A DNA stretch of 64,000 bases, taken from assembly GCF_900113335.1 (NCBI RefSeq), contig NZ_FOOX01000003.1, positions 186,001 through 250,000 on the forward strand. The letters run 5' to 3'. The notes beneath the pieces are model-generated. The model had not been told where the DNA came from, searched no databases, and was given only the letters and a program-made list of their open reading frames with translations. Numbering within the stretch: the first letter of the stretch is position 1; each line of letters opens with the position of its first letter. Source of the DNA: Desulfotruncus arcticus DSM 17038. GTDB lineage: Bacteria; Bacillota; Desulfotomaculia; Desulfotomaculales; Desulfallaceae. The position numbers and the translations under genes are program-made. Positions 35,743-43,909 of this stretch are shown here, piece after piece.

Positions 35743-36133
35743 GTTTTTCAATACACCCAGCCGGGTCTTTAAAAGCTGGGCCTGCGTTTGCAGGTATCAT
35801 GGCGATGCTAAAAATGGTCGGGCTGCCAATGAAGGCAATTGAACAGGTATATATAGCCGGCGGGTTCGGCCGGTATATAATTCTGCCGGATGCTATAAGA
35901 ATAGGCATGTTTCCCGACTTCCCATGGACAGGTACAAATACATCAGTAACAGTTCAGTAATGGGTGCCAAAATGATCCTGTTTTCAAGGGAGTTGCGGGA
36001 CGACGCTGAAATGCTGGCTGAGAAAATAACTTATCTTGAGTTAAGTGTGGGTAACGACTTTATGGACGAATTTGTGTCAGCATTGTTTATCCTCCATACC
36101 TATCTGGAATTGTTCCCAAGCTTAAATTTATGA
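35743..36133 (+). pseudogene. Remnant of RACo-type corrinoid-activation ATPase (C-terminal part, frameshifted)
   Basis: Frame one reads AGPAFAGIMAMLKMVGLPMK, IEQVYIAGGFGRYIILPDAI and RIGMFPDFPW, then must shift to the frame reading DRYKYISNSSVMGAKMILFS, DDAEMLAEKITYLELSVGND and FMDEFVSALFILHT. Together these match the ASKHA domain end of reductive activators of corrinoid proteins (DUF4445). The N-terminal two-thirds, including the [2Fe-2S] domain, is missing and a frameshift lies near 35930. Inert remnant by all signs. Confidence 0.75.
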
Positions 36134-36216
36134 AAACAAAAAAATTACATATGTCCATAATTAAGTTGTAATAACCGCAGTTAGGTTAAAGGTATATATT
36201 CATGGGTGTCATGACC

Positions 36217-36642
36217 CTAAAAGAATCTCCCTTTTCTACGCCCGCGCCTTTTTTGACCCAAACCTTTTCCGCGATGGTAACCACATTGATTATATTGACC
36301 GCTTTTGTTTGAAGCCCGGTTTTGTACCCTTGAAACAAATAAATCATAAATCACCTGAAACATATCCGCAAGATTGGTGACGATGCCGGTATGTCTTGAT
36401 CCTATTGAAACACCTGTGTTTGTTTTGGTTTGAACATTTTTTGAAGCCTCTTGATATTTTTTTTCGGGTAGTTTAACCTTAACAACAGCGCCATTAGGAC
36501 ATATTTCATAACACATACCGCATTCACTACATAGTTTATTGTTAATATTAGCTTTTTGATTGGTAAATTTAATTGCTCCCTGCTGACAGGTTTTAATGCA
36601 TTTTCCACAACCCGCACACTTCGGTTCATCTATATAAAACAT
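36217..36642 (-). CDS. Two-cluster ferredoxin with basic C-terminal tail
   Basis: 141 residues. N-terminal 2[4Fe-4S] ferredoxin (CAGCGKCIKTCQQGA, CSECGMCYEICPNGA), a linker, then a Gly/Arg-rich tail ending GQKRRGRRKGRFF. The tail is unusual for a ferredoxin and could bind nucleic acid, membrane or an acidic partner. Alternatively it is a read-on after loss of the native stop, though no sign of that is seen. Confidence 0.8.
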   Translation of the reverse strand: MFYIDEPKCAGCGKCIKTCQQGAIKFTNQKANINNKLCSECGMCYEICPNGAVVKVKLPEKKYQEASKNVQTKTNTGVSIGSRHTGIVTNLADMFQVIYDLFVSRVQNRASNKSGQYNQCGYHRGKGLGQKRRGRRKGRFF

Positions 36643-36946
36643 TACTTATCATCACCTTTATTTTGAACATAGGTCCGAAATAAAGGTAGCATCATTAGAG
36701 TTGATTGTCAAGGTGTTCTTGGGCAAAGTTTGTAGCACAAAAATAAAAGGGTTTTTCGTCCTTATGGACCGGCGGAATAATTGAAAGCCTTTGAAATTTC
36801 ATTATTTACCAAATAAAAGAAGTTGTTGCAAAACGAGCTAAATAGTTCATAGTGCAGCAGCTTTTTTAATCGTAATAAGCCAACGGTATAACAACGGACT
36901 CTTCTTAATATGTATTTTGTAAAACAATTATTGGGGGAATCTTGGT
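36643..36946. other. Intergenic space without recognisable genes
   Basis: AT-rich region between the divergent ferredoxin and ferritin-like genes. No convincing ORF, RNA or perfect promoter spacing was seen. Confidence 0.5.
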
Positions 36947-37549
36947 ATGTCAAACATTGCAGTCAAAGATGGCGGCTGTGTTACTCCGGCCCTTGTTAAA
37001 TGCGCCTATCAGGCGCCGTATCCCGAGGTCCGGGTGACAAAGCCAAATGCATATTATGCTCAATTGTTATTGGAGGATTATGCCGGTCAGGTTAGCGAAA
37101 CTACCGCCATTACCCAGTACCTTTATCACCACTACGTACTGGAGCAGGAGTATAAAGAAATATCTGATCTGTTGTCCTGTATAGCTCTTGTAGAGATGCA
37201 TCACCAGGAAATGCTTGCCGAAACCATTGTCAAGCTGGGAGTTGACCCACGGTTTAGAACCATAGGGCAAAATAACGTGGAAACATACTGGAGCGCATCA
37301 TTTATAATCTACGGCACAGCCCTTTGTGATCGTATTTCCGCTGATATTGCCAGCGAATGGGCAGCTATAGCCAACTACCGGAGGCACCAAAGCATCATTG
37401 ATGATCCATATATTAAGACTATACTGGAAAGAATAATCGTTGATGAACTGCACCACATTACGCTTTTTAATCAGGTGCTATATAAATACTGTCAGCCGCT
37501 GCTGCGGCAGGACGGTAGTACTAATACTGCAAAAAGTGCCAATAAATAA
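36947..37549 (+). CDS. Ferritin-like diiron protein (manganese-catalase/CotJC-like)
   Basis: 200 residues, four-helix bundle with metal-ligand spacing: SETTAITQYLYHHYVLEQEY, ALVEMHHQEMLAETI, SEWAAIANYRRHQ and IVDELHHITLFNQV. The paired ExxH motifs (EMHHQ, DELHH) fit a dinuclear site. Role may be peroxide detoxification or a spore-coat-type protein. Start ATG after TTGGGGG. Confidence 0.8.
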   Translation: MSNIAVKDGGCVTPALVKCAYQAPYPEVRVTKPNAYYAQLLLEDYAGQVSETTAITQYLYHHYVLEQEYKEISDLLSCIALVEMHHQEMLAETIVKLGVDPRFRTIGQNNVETYWSASFIIYGTALCDRISADIASEWAAIANYRRHQSIIDDPYIKTILERIIVDELHHITLFNQVLYKYCQPLLRQDGSTNTAKSANK

Positions 37550-37569
37550 CTGCCTTTTTTAAAATATAA

Positions 37570-37600
37570 AAACCCTGCCGGGATATGGCGGGGCTTTTAT
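37570..37600 (+). terminator. Terminator of ferritin-like gene
   Basis: CCCTGCC-GGGATAT-GGCGGGG followed by CTTTTATATTT. Confidence 0.65.
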
Positions 37601-37611
37601 ATTTCAGAAAA

Positions 37612-37962
37612 TTATTCCTTGTCTTTTTCGGTTTCGCGGCCTGATTCCTTAATTATTTTCATGATCTGATTCATCATTTCTTGAAAATTATTTTGGGCTT
37701 CAGAGAAATTTTTAATTGTTTTGTTTTCCATAAACTTTAACTGAACACCCTCATATTCACGGGTTTCTTCTTTGGTCAGAGTCTGCCCCTTTTTCTGCTT
37801 TTCTTTCTGTAGCTGTTGTAGTTCATGAAATCTTTTCAATAAGGCCTGGGCATTAGGGTCCCCTATCATTGCATTTTCTGCTCGCTTAACTTCTTTAAGT
37901 TCGTCGGATTCCATGATGCTTTTACCGAGTTCAGCTGCTTTTTCGTAAACCAACTTAGACAA
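37612..37962 (-). CDS. YlbF/YmcA-family regulator
   Basis: 116 residues from TTG 37962 with GGGAGGCGG upstream. KAAELGKSIMESDELKEVKRAE and MIGDPNAQALLKRFHELQ are the family core; charged helical C-terminus. In Bacillus YlbF/YmcA/YaaT assist RNase Y processing and development. Monocistronic by context with its own promoter. Confidence 0.85.
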   Translation of the reverse strand: MSKLVYEKAAELGKSIMESDELKEVKRAENAMIGDPNAQALLKRFHELQQLQKEKQKKGQTLTKEETREYEGVQLKFMENKTIKNFSEAQNNFQEMMNQIMKIIKESGRETEKDKE

Positions 37963-38048
37963 TTATACCGCCTCCCTTAGGGTTCTGTATGCATTGTGAT
38001 AAATGTAAGGACAATTTGTCCGAATATCCAATTATTGCACACAATTGT

Positions 38049-38077
38049 ATTATAACATGTAAAAGTGTGTTGTCCAA
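38049..38077 (-). promoter_or_regulatory. Promoter of the ylbF-family gene
   Basis: On the minus strand TTGGAC, 17 bp, TATAAT; the leader to the TTG start is about 80 nt. Confidence 0.6.
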
Positions 38078-38237
38078 AGTTGAGTTGTGATTTTGCGCTT
38101 GAGAAAGCTATATCCGGCCGATGCATTAAGGGAGTTGAATGAGCGTGTTTTTTTTATCAGATAAGGGTTTTAAGGGTTAATAAGGGATAACATTCTGATA
38201 TAATTGATATGTTAAAACTTGTTTCAGGAGATGAATT

Positions 38238-38879
38238 ATGCCCAGAGATTATGTGTTATTTGATTTAGACGGAACTTTGCTTGATTCGCTGCCGCTTATT
38301 GAAAATTCATTCAGGCATGCTTTTAAGCAGTTTGGTATACCCTGGCAAAACGGCGCGGTGATGAAGACAGTAGGCCTGCCGTTACGAGAGGCCTGCATGC
38401 AATTTGCAGGGGAAAAATGGCGGGATTTTTTTGATTGTTATATCCAATACCAATTGCAAATTCATGATGATTTTATAAGTGTTTTTCCAGATACAATACC
38501 GGCACTGGCACAAATTAAGCCTTTAGTGAAAGGTATGGGGGTTGTTACTTCCAAACGTCGGATCATGGCGGTGCGAGGTACTGAAGTAACAGGCTTGGAT
38601 CGTTATTTTGACCACCTTGTGTCATTGGAAGATGTGGATAAACCAAAGCCGGACCCTCAGCCGGTGCTGCGCTGTCTGGAATACTTTGGGGCAAGCCCCC
38701 GTCAGGCGGTTTTTGTGGGTGACAGTTACTTTGATATAGAATCAGGACATAATGCCGGAGTGGTTACGGTAGGGGTAACCTGGGGTATGGCGGAACGAGG
38801 CGAATTGGAAGCTGCCGGCTCTGATTTTGTGGTGGACTCCTGGAGCCAGCTTATTTCTGTTTTCAATGAAATAAAGTAA
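38238..38879 (+). CDS. HAD-superfamily phosphatase (PpaX/Gph-like)
   Basis: 213 residues with HAD motifs: FDLDGTLLDSLP (nucleophile Asp 9/11 region), VVTSKRR (motif II), KPKPDPQP (motif III Lys) and VGDSYFDIESG (motif IV). Cap domain of the phosphoglycolate phosphatase/pyrophosphatase PpaX type. Substrate not determinable. ATG after CAGGAG. Confidence 0.85.
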   Translation: MPRDYVLFDLDGTLLDSLPLIENSFRHAFKQFGIPWQNGAVMKTVGLPLREACMQFAGEKWRDFFDCYIQYQLQIHDDFISVFPDTIPALAQIKPLVKGMGVVTSKRRIMAVRGTEVTGLDRYFDHLVSLEDVDKPKPDPQPVLRCLEYFGASPRQAVFVGDSYFDIESGHNAGVVTVGVTWGMAERGELEAAGSDFVVDSWSQLISVFNEIK

Positions 38880-38885
38880 GTTGGA

Positions 38886-38915
38886 GGGACAGCTCTTTGA
38901 AGAATGTCCCTTTTA
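38886..38915. terminator. Hairpin between convergent genes
   Basis: GGGACAGCTCTT-TGA-AGAATGTCCC followed by TTTT; related in sequence to 31369-31396. Confidence 0.6.
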
Positions 38916-40829
38916 TCCGTCTGTAATCGTATCCGACAGCTTAACCCATTCACCCATACAGTTTTCCAGTTTCTGGCGGAGTTTTTCCATGGTACTATTT
39001 TTTTGCCTATATGCTTCATGGTCGTTGTATATTTCCGGCTCGTATAATTCATTTTCCAAAGCTTTAATTTCTTCTTCCAATGAGCAGATCAAAGCTTCTA
39101 ATTCTGCATACCGGCGCAGTTTTTTTCTTTCCTCACGTTGAACCTCTTTGCGGCGGAGATAAGTGCTTTTCCCCTCGGTTACCGTTTTCCCTTCTGTAGA
39201 GTGCAATGTGGTCAAATCTGCTTTTTTACTTTGATAATAGTTAAAATTACCCTGGAAGCTTTGAATTCCGGTTTCAGTTAATTCGAAAACCCTAGTTGCT
39301 ATTTTGTTTATAAAGTAACGATCATGAGAAATAAATAAGAGTGTGCCCTCAAAACCTGACAGTGCCTCTTCCAGTGCCTCATTGCTTAATATGTCCAGGT
39401 GACTGGTGGGTTCGTCCAGCAGTAATAAATTGGCTTTCCCGCAGATAAGCTTGGCTAAGGCTAACCTTGATTTTTCACCGCCACTTAAGTCGCCGACCAA
39501 TTTGTAACCATCGTCACCCGTGAAAAGAAACCTACCCAGTACCGCGCGTATGTCTTGTTCATTAAAATCCGGAAAATCATCCCATAATTCATTGATAACC
39601 TGATTGCCGTAATTCAGGTTGGTTTGTTCCTGGTCGTAGTAATTTTCCAGAACATGATATCCCTTTCTGATTGTTCCTGCTAGCGGTGTTAAAACACCGG
39701 CTACAGTTTTTAAAAGTGTAGTCTTGCCAGTTCCGTTAGGTCCCAGTAGGGCAACCCGTTCGCCACGGTAAATGGTGAAATTGATATTGCGGCTAACCGG
39801 CTTCCCGTTGTAGCCTACACTTAATTCTTTGGCAATAAGGACTTCCTTGCCGCTATGGCGAGCTGCTTCCAAAGCTAATGAGATCTTATGATTATCCGAC
39901 GATGGTTTTTCGAGTGGTTTAATTTTCTCAAGTAATTTTTGTTTGCTTTTGGCCCTGCCGGTTGTTGAAGCCCGGGCAATGTTGCGGCGCACAAAATCTT
40001 CCAGGCGCGCAATGTCTTCCTGCTGTTTTTTGTATTGTTTCGCCCGGCGTTCCAGTTCCTCTGCTTTAGTTGTCAGGTAACGGGAATAGTTGCCGTTATA
40101 TTTCGTCAGGCTGCAAAATTCAAGTTCGTATATTGTCTGCGCCAAGGCATCTAAAAAGTAGCGGTCATGGGAAACTGCAAGAATTGCGCCTGGATAAGAC
40201 TGAAGATATCTTTCAAGCCAGCCCATTGTTTCAAGGTCAAGATAGTTCGTTGGTTCGTCCAGAATCAGCACATTGGGCTTGGTCAAAAGCAATTTTGCCA
40301 GCGCCAACCTGGTTTTTTCACCGCCGCTTAAATTATTGACCATCATTTGATAGTATTCTTCAGTGAATTTAAGGCCGTGTAGAACACTGCGGAGGGCAGC
40401 CTCATATTCATAGCCGCCGTTTCGACTAAAACTTTCGCGGAGGAGGGTATATTCCTCGGTAACTTTATTGAATAAAGTCTGGTTGGATGAAACATCCAGC
40501 GCGCTCATGTTTGCTTCCAGCGCTCGTAACCGGTTTTCCTGCTGAATTAACCCGGCAAATACGTCCAGCATTTCATTCCAAACTGTGCGATTGGATTCCT
40601 GTCCTCCGCCCTGGGCCAGATACCCTATACTAATGCCCCTGGGGCGAATTATCTCACCTGTATCGGGCTGAAGGTTGCCGGTAATAATTTTAAGTAAGGT
40701 GGTTTTCCCTGCTCCGTTACGGCCAACCAGGCCGACCCGTTCCCCTTCCCGCACAGATAATGTGGCGTTTTTTAATACGTCAACGCTGCCAAAAGATTTA
40801 TCAATATGAGCTGCTTGTAACACTATCAC
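38913..40829 (-). CDS. ABC-F family ATP-binding protein
   Basis: 638 residues, two ABC cassettes without membrane helices: Walker A GRNGAGKTTLLK and GPNGTGKTTLLK, signatures LSGGEKTRLALAKLL and LSGGEKSRLALAKLI, Walker B LLLDEPTSHLD. A charged linker (ARASTTGRAKSKQK) joins them and a coiled-coil C-terminus follows, as in Uup/YdiF-type ABC-F. These act on the ribosome (translation rescue or antibiotic protection). GTG start. Confidence 0.92.
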   Translation of the reverse strand: MIVLQAAHIDKSFGSVDVLKNATLSVREGERVGLVGRNGAGKTTLLKIITGNLQPDTGEIIRPRGISIGYLAQGGGQESNRTVWNEMLDVFAGLIQQENRLRALEANMSALDVSSNQTLFNKVTEEYTLLRESFSRNGGYEYEAALRSVLHGLKFTEEYYQMMVNNLSGGEKTRLALAKLLLTKPNVLILDEPTNYLDLETMGWLERYLQSYPGAILAVSHDRYFLDALAQTIYELEFCSLTKYNGNYSRYLTTKAEELERRAKQYKKQQEDIARLEDFVRRNIARASTTGRAKSKQKLLEKIKPLEKPSSDNHKISLALEAARHSGKEVLIAKELSVGYNGKPVSRNINFTIYRGERVALLGPNGTGKTTLLKTVAGVLTPLAGTIRKGYHVLENYYDQEQTNLNYGNQVINELWDDFPDFNEQDIRAVLGRFLFTGDDGYKLVGDLSGGEKSRLALAKLICGKANLLLLDEPTSHLDILSNEALEEALSGFEGTLLFISHDRYFINKIATRVFELTETGIQSFQGNFNYYQSKKADLTTLHSTEGKTVTEGKSTYLRRKEVQREERKKLRRYAELEALICSLEEEIKALENELYEPEIYNDHEAYRQKNSTMEKLRQKLENCMGEWVKLSDTITDG

Positions 40830-41304
40830 TTTTATGAATCACTCCCACATGTATAAAGTGTACCTTATTTATATATTAAAGAAAAGTTGTATTTTAATGT
40901 AGCTGTTTTTTCACCAGCTGAAGAAAAAATATGCAGCTGCTTTTTTCACAATCTGAAGGAAAAATCAAATTGAGCGTCGAAATTATCATAACATGACAGT
41001 AGCTAACGGGCAGTAGCTAACGGGCAGGGTATATATTTTACCAGTTGCCCGCGTATTAAGTTGTTCTACAGGAGGATTGTCTTAAAGTATTACATGCTGA
41101 TTAAACCTCGGTCAACAGTATGAAACTGTAAAAAACAAGTAGTAATTTAGACGATGTTTTTCGTGCATGAATGTGTTGCACTCCTCTTGCTAGAATGATA
41201 ATATATTGCTAGTGCCAAAAAGCTTTTAACCCTAAAAATTATAATTAGAGATTTTTTAGGGGAGAATAAGAAAATTATATGCAAAATTATGCGGAGGTGA
41301 GATT
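40830..41304 (+). promoter_or_regulatory. dsrC upstream region: promoter and short tandem repeats
   Basis: A strong promoter TTGCAC (41176-41181), 17 bp, TAATAT (41199-41204) precedes dsrC with a ~95-nt leader. Upstream are two imperfect tandem repeats: AGCTG(T/C)TTTTTTCAC...CTGAAG units at about 40902-40968 and two exact CAGTAGCTAACGGG units at about 40998-41026. No gene is seen. Confidence 0.7.
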
Positions 41305-41622
41305 ATGGCTTTTATCGAAATAGGTGGAAAGCAAATCGAGCTTGATGAAGACGGTTTTGTTGTTAACCCGGATGAGTGGACTGATGATGTTGCTATTATG
41401 TTTGCAGAAGGTGAAGGTATCAAGGAACTTACTGAAGATCACTGGAAAGTAATCCGTTATCTGCGTGATTACTATAAGCAGTTCCAGGTAGCTCCGATGG
41501 TAAGGAAAATGTGCAAACAAACCGGATACAGCCTGAAGCAGATCTATGAACTCTTTCCGTCCGGCCCAGCCAAGGGCGCTTGTAAACTAGCTGGTTTACC
41601 CAAACCGACCGGTTGCGTATAA
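41305..41622 (+). CDS. dsrC: DsrC, sulfur-carrier protein of dissimilatory sulfite reduction
   Basis: 105 residues. The C-terminal arm GACKLAGLPKPTGCV carries both conserved Cys spaced by 10 residues, the signature of true DsrC as opposed to TusE-like proteins. VAPMVRKMCKQTGYSLKQIY is also typical. In sulfite reduction it forms a trisulfide on DsrAB that is then reduced at the membrane. dsrAB is not in the window; separate location of dsrC is usual in sulfate reducers. ATG 6 nt after GGAGGTG. Confidence 0.95.
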   Translation: MAFIEIGGKQIELDEDGFVVNPDEWTDDVAIMFAEGEGIKELTEDHWKVIRYLRDYYKQFQVAPMVRKMCKQTGYSLKQIYELFPSGPAKGACKLAGLPKPTGCV

Positions 41623-41632
41623 TAAAGAACAA

Positions 41633-41664
41633 CCCACCCCAAAATAAAGGGTGGGATTTTTTTT
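41633..41664 (+). terminator. Terminator of dsrC
   Basis: CCCACCC-loop-GGGTGGG followed by ATTTTTTTT; dsrC is monocistronic. Confidence 0.9.
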
Positions 41665-41799
41665 ATACTTTAATAAAGTGTAATTAGATAGGTTGTCAGT
41701 GGCCTGTAGGTAAGTGCGCTTTTTTCTATTGACAAAAGGGGGGGGCGACAATTAAAATGATAATGAACTATAGCTCAATATTTGACAGAAGGAGTTGTA

Positions 41800-42186
41800 T
41801 TGGTAGTGAAAATAGCTATTCCGTCCGAATATGGCCATGTTAACCAGCATTTTGGCATGAGCAAGGAATTTACTATTGTTGAGTTGGATGGAGATAAAAT
41901 TGTGTCACAAAAGATTGTGTCCGCAGACAACCTGCAGCACAATCATTCCGGTCTTGCCGGCTTAATGAAAGACGAGGCTGTAAATGCTGTTATCGTTGGT
42001 GGCATTGGAGCGCACGCTTTAAGTGCGCTTGAGGAATCGGGTTTAAATGTTGTCAGCGGTGGCAGTGGTAAAATTAGTGATGTTGTGGCCAGATTCGCCC
42101 GGGGCGAGTTGACGGGCCGGCCGCAGGGTTGCAATCATCACCATGGAGATGATCACCATCATGAAGGCGGCTGCCATCATAATTAA
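41800..42186 (+). CDS. NifX/NifB-C-like metal-cofactor-binding protein with His-rich tail
   Basis: About 128 residues from TTG 41800, 7 nt after AGAAGGA. VVKIAIPSEYGHVNQHFGMS and VIVGGIGAHALSALEESGL fit the dinitrogenase iron-molybdenum cofactor-binding fold. The tail NHHHGDDHHHEGGCHHN is a clear metal-binding stretch. Stand-alone members in sulfate reducers are common and function is unknown; metal storage or delivery is an inference. Confidence 0.8.
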   Translation: MVVKIAIPSEYGHVNQHFGMSKEFTIVELDGDKIVSQKIVSADNLQHNHSGLAGLMKDEAVNAVIVGGIGAHALSALEESGLNVVSGGSGKISDVVARFARGELTGRPQGCNHHHGDDHHHEGGCHHN

Positions 42187-42392
42187 ATACCATAGCCTGC
42201 CAGGATGCCAATTATAGTTAATAGCATGCCGCTACCTGTTGCCAGGACAATTTTTTTCACTCTGGCATCCCAGTGTTGAGGTCTAACGCCAGGCCATTTT
42301 CCTGTACCGGCTATATGCAGCGTCAATAGTAATGCTCCGGTGGTTACAGTACCGAGGCCGGAGATAATAAACAAAAAACTAAATAAAATCAT
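42183..42392 (-). CDS. Small two-helix membrane protein
   Basis: About 69 residues from ATG 42392 (8 nt after GAGGGC; a longer TTG reading lacks a site). Helices FSFLFIISGLGTVTTGALLL and IVLATGSGMLLTIIGILAG. Overlaps the 3' end of the NifX-like gene on the other strand by 4 nt. No family recognised. Confidence 0.6.
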   Translation of the reverse strand: MILFSFLFIISGLGTVTTGALLLTLHIAGTGKWPGVRPQHWDARVKKIVLATGSGMLLTIIGILAGYGI

Positions 42393-42521
42393 CGGTTTAG
42401 CCCTCGCCAAATTGCCAAAAATAAATTGCAATTAGATTACAATAATAATAACTTATTCCACCGGTTTATAACAATAGTATAAAGATGCAGCTAAAATATT
42501 CCGTAAAGCATGTAAATAAAT

Positions 42522-42546
42522 AACACCCTTTCGGGGTGTTTTTTAT
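42522..42546. terminator. Terminator hairpin
   Basis: AACACCC-CTTTC-GGGGTGTT followed by TTTT. Confidence 0.7.
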
Positions 42547-42591
42547 TGTACACTTTATTATATAATGTATAAAGGACAAGTTGTGCATCTA

Positions 42592-42647
42592 ATTGGGGAC
42601 ATGTCTTCGACGACCTAAGAGGCGGAGGTGTGTCTCCTTTCCTCAAA
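42592..42647 (-). repeat. Dispersed repeat family 2, copy b
   Basis: Its reverse complement begins AGGAAAGGAGACACACCTC and ends GACATGTCCCCAAT, matching the ends of 29967-30033; the interior diverges. Confidence 0.6.
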
Positions 42648-42703
42648 CTTGTTATTGTTGCAATAGATAATCCAGTGATTGTAGAAAGGATGGTGTTAAT
42701 AAA

Positions 42704-43444
42704 ATGCTGCCGCTGATTAAGTTGCATCAAGCTGTAAGCCAGGCCGAGGAAAACGGCTTGTTTGACCAATTGAACAAGGTTTATGAACAAGTTCCGGAAA
42801 CCGAATGTGACCGCTGTGCCACCTGTTGTACTGTGCCGCAGCCGGCCTACATTATAGAATACCTTAACATGTTCCGTCATGTTAACAAGAATATGCCGGA
42901 AAAATGGCCTGAAATATTGTCTGCTGCTGTTCGGTATTATTTTCTGGAACTTGTGGATATTAACCAGCGGTGCCCGTTTCTTGATGAGCATAATGAATGC
43001 AGTGTATATGAAGTTAGGCCTTTTACCTGTCGTATATTTGGGTTAATGGGTAAGCCGAAATCAAATGAACAGGCACTTCGTAATATGAGAAATCTGGCGG
43101 AGAATTACCGCAATCAGCATGGCATTGAACTGCCTGCTGAAATAGTGGAATATCAAATGCCTGAGTGTGACCGGGTACAGGTAAAAAGTGGGCAAAATAA
43201 AAAGCCTGCCGAGTTAATTCATTTATTGTCTGCTGATATCGGCCAGCTTGAAACGTTATTTGTGCCGATGGATATAGTTGAAAGCCAATATACCTTTGTG
43301 CCTTACGTAAACCATCTTGTTTTAAGCGTTGTGAGTGAAGGTGCGAGGATTCGTCGTCCCAGAGTGATGAAAGAATTTTTGGAAAACGGCCAAAGTGAAT
43401 TATTACAGGGCTATATTGAAAAGTATGCGAGGACATCATTTTGA
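42704..43444 (+). CDS. YkgJ-family cysteine-cluster protein
   Basis: 246 residues with CDRCATCCTVP and CSVYEVRPFTCRIFG, the CxxCxxCC...C arrangement of the YkgJ/Fe-S or zinc-binding family. The C-terminal half is helical and unassigned. Function of the family is not settled. The stop lies in the loop of a hairpin (43428-43452). Upstream of the sat control region. Confidence 0.75.
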   Translation: MLPLIKLHQAVSQAEENGLFDQLNKVYEQVPETECDRCATCCTVPQPAYIIEYLNMFRHVNKNMPEKWPEILSAAVRYYFLELVDINQRCPFLDEHNECSVYEVRPFTCRIFGLMGKPKSNEQALRNMRNLAENYRNQHGIELPAEIVEYQMPECDRVQVKSGQNKKPAELIHLLSADIGQLETLFVPMDIVESQYTFVPYVNHLVLSVVSEGARIRRPRVMKEFLENGQSELLQGYIEKYARTSF

Positions 43445-43452
43445 TGTCCTCG
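43428..43452 (+). terminator. Hairpin overlapping the YkgJ-like gene end
   Basis: CGAGGACATCA-TTT-TGATGTCCTCG, perfect stem without T run; may shape the mRNA 3' end. Confidence 0.45.
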
Positions 43453-43490
43453 TGAATCTTGGTTTGCTTACTGGCGAGGGCTGTTAAGGC

Positions 43491-43519
43491 TTGTCAATAA
43501 TATAGATTCATGCTATATT
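43491..43519 (+). promoter_or_regulatory. Upstream sat promoter (P1)
   Basis: TTGTCA (43491-43496), 17 bp, TATATT (43514-43519), with a long leader of about 390 nt to sat. Confidence 0.6.
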
Positions 43520-43577
43520 TAAAGTGATGTGAATGTGTATACAAAAAAATAAAATCAAGAAAAGGTTTGCGCCTTAT

Positions 43578-43633
43578 ATGTGCATAGATTCACAATGGTA
43601 TTGGTTGTGCTTTTCGCCACAAAAAATTATAAA
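43578..43633 (+). promoter_or_regulatory. Second sat promoter (P2) with two Rex-like operators
   Basis: TTGTGCTTTTCGCCACAA (43605-43622) fits TTGTG-N8-CACAA exactly, and ATGTGCATAGATTCACAA (43578-43595) with one mismatch. The first overlaps the -35 of a promoter TTGTGC (43605-43610), 17 bp, TATAAA (43628-43633), so a bound repressor would block it. Rex control of sulfate-reduction genes is established in Desulfovibrio; here it is inferred from sequence. Confidence 0.65.
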
Positions 43634-43909
43634 TTTTTTCCTGAATAAAAAAGAAGGAACATATGAATTTGTGTCTAATTTCATTTAATAAGGTTTTTAT
43701 AGTAACAACATCTTATTATAACAGCAATTTGTAAAACTAATTAGCAACCGGCTGACAAAAATAAAAAAAGCCGGATTCCTTAATTTAAAATAATTAGATA
43801 GCAATTAGGGAGAAAAGTTTTCAAATTGGGAGATTGGGTTTTCATTAGGAACATTATTGTTCCTTGGTTGCAAAATTAAAATAAAAAACAATTAGGAGGG
43901 AAAACATTT

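Noticed and set aside
40902..41026. Tandem repeats upstream of dsrC as a CRISPR array
   Set aside because: Only two imperfect units each, no regular spacers and no cas genes.
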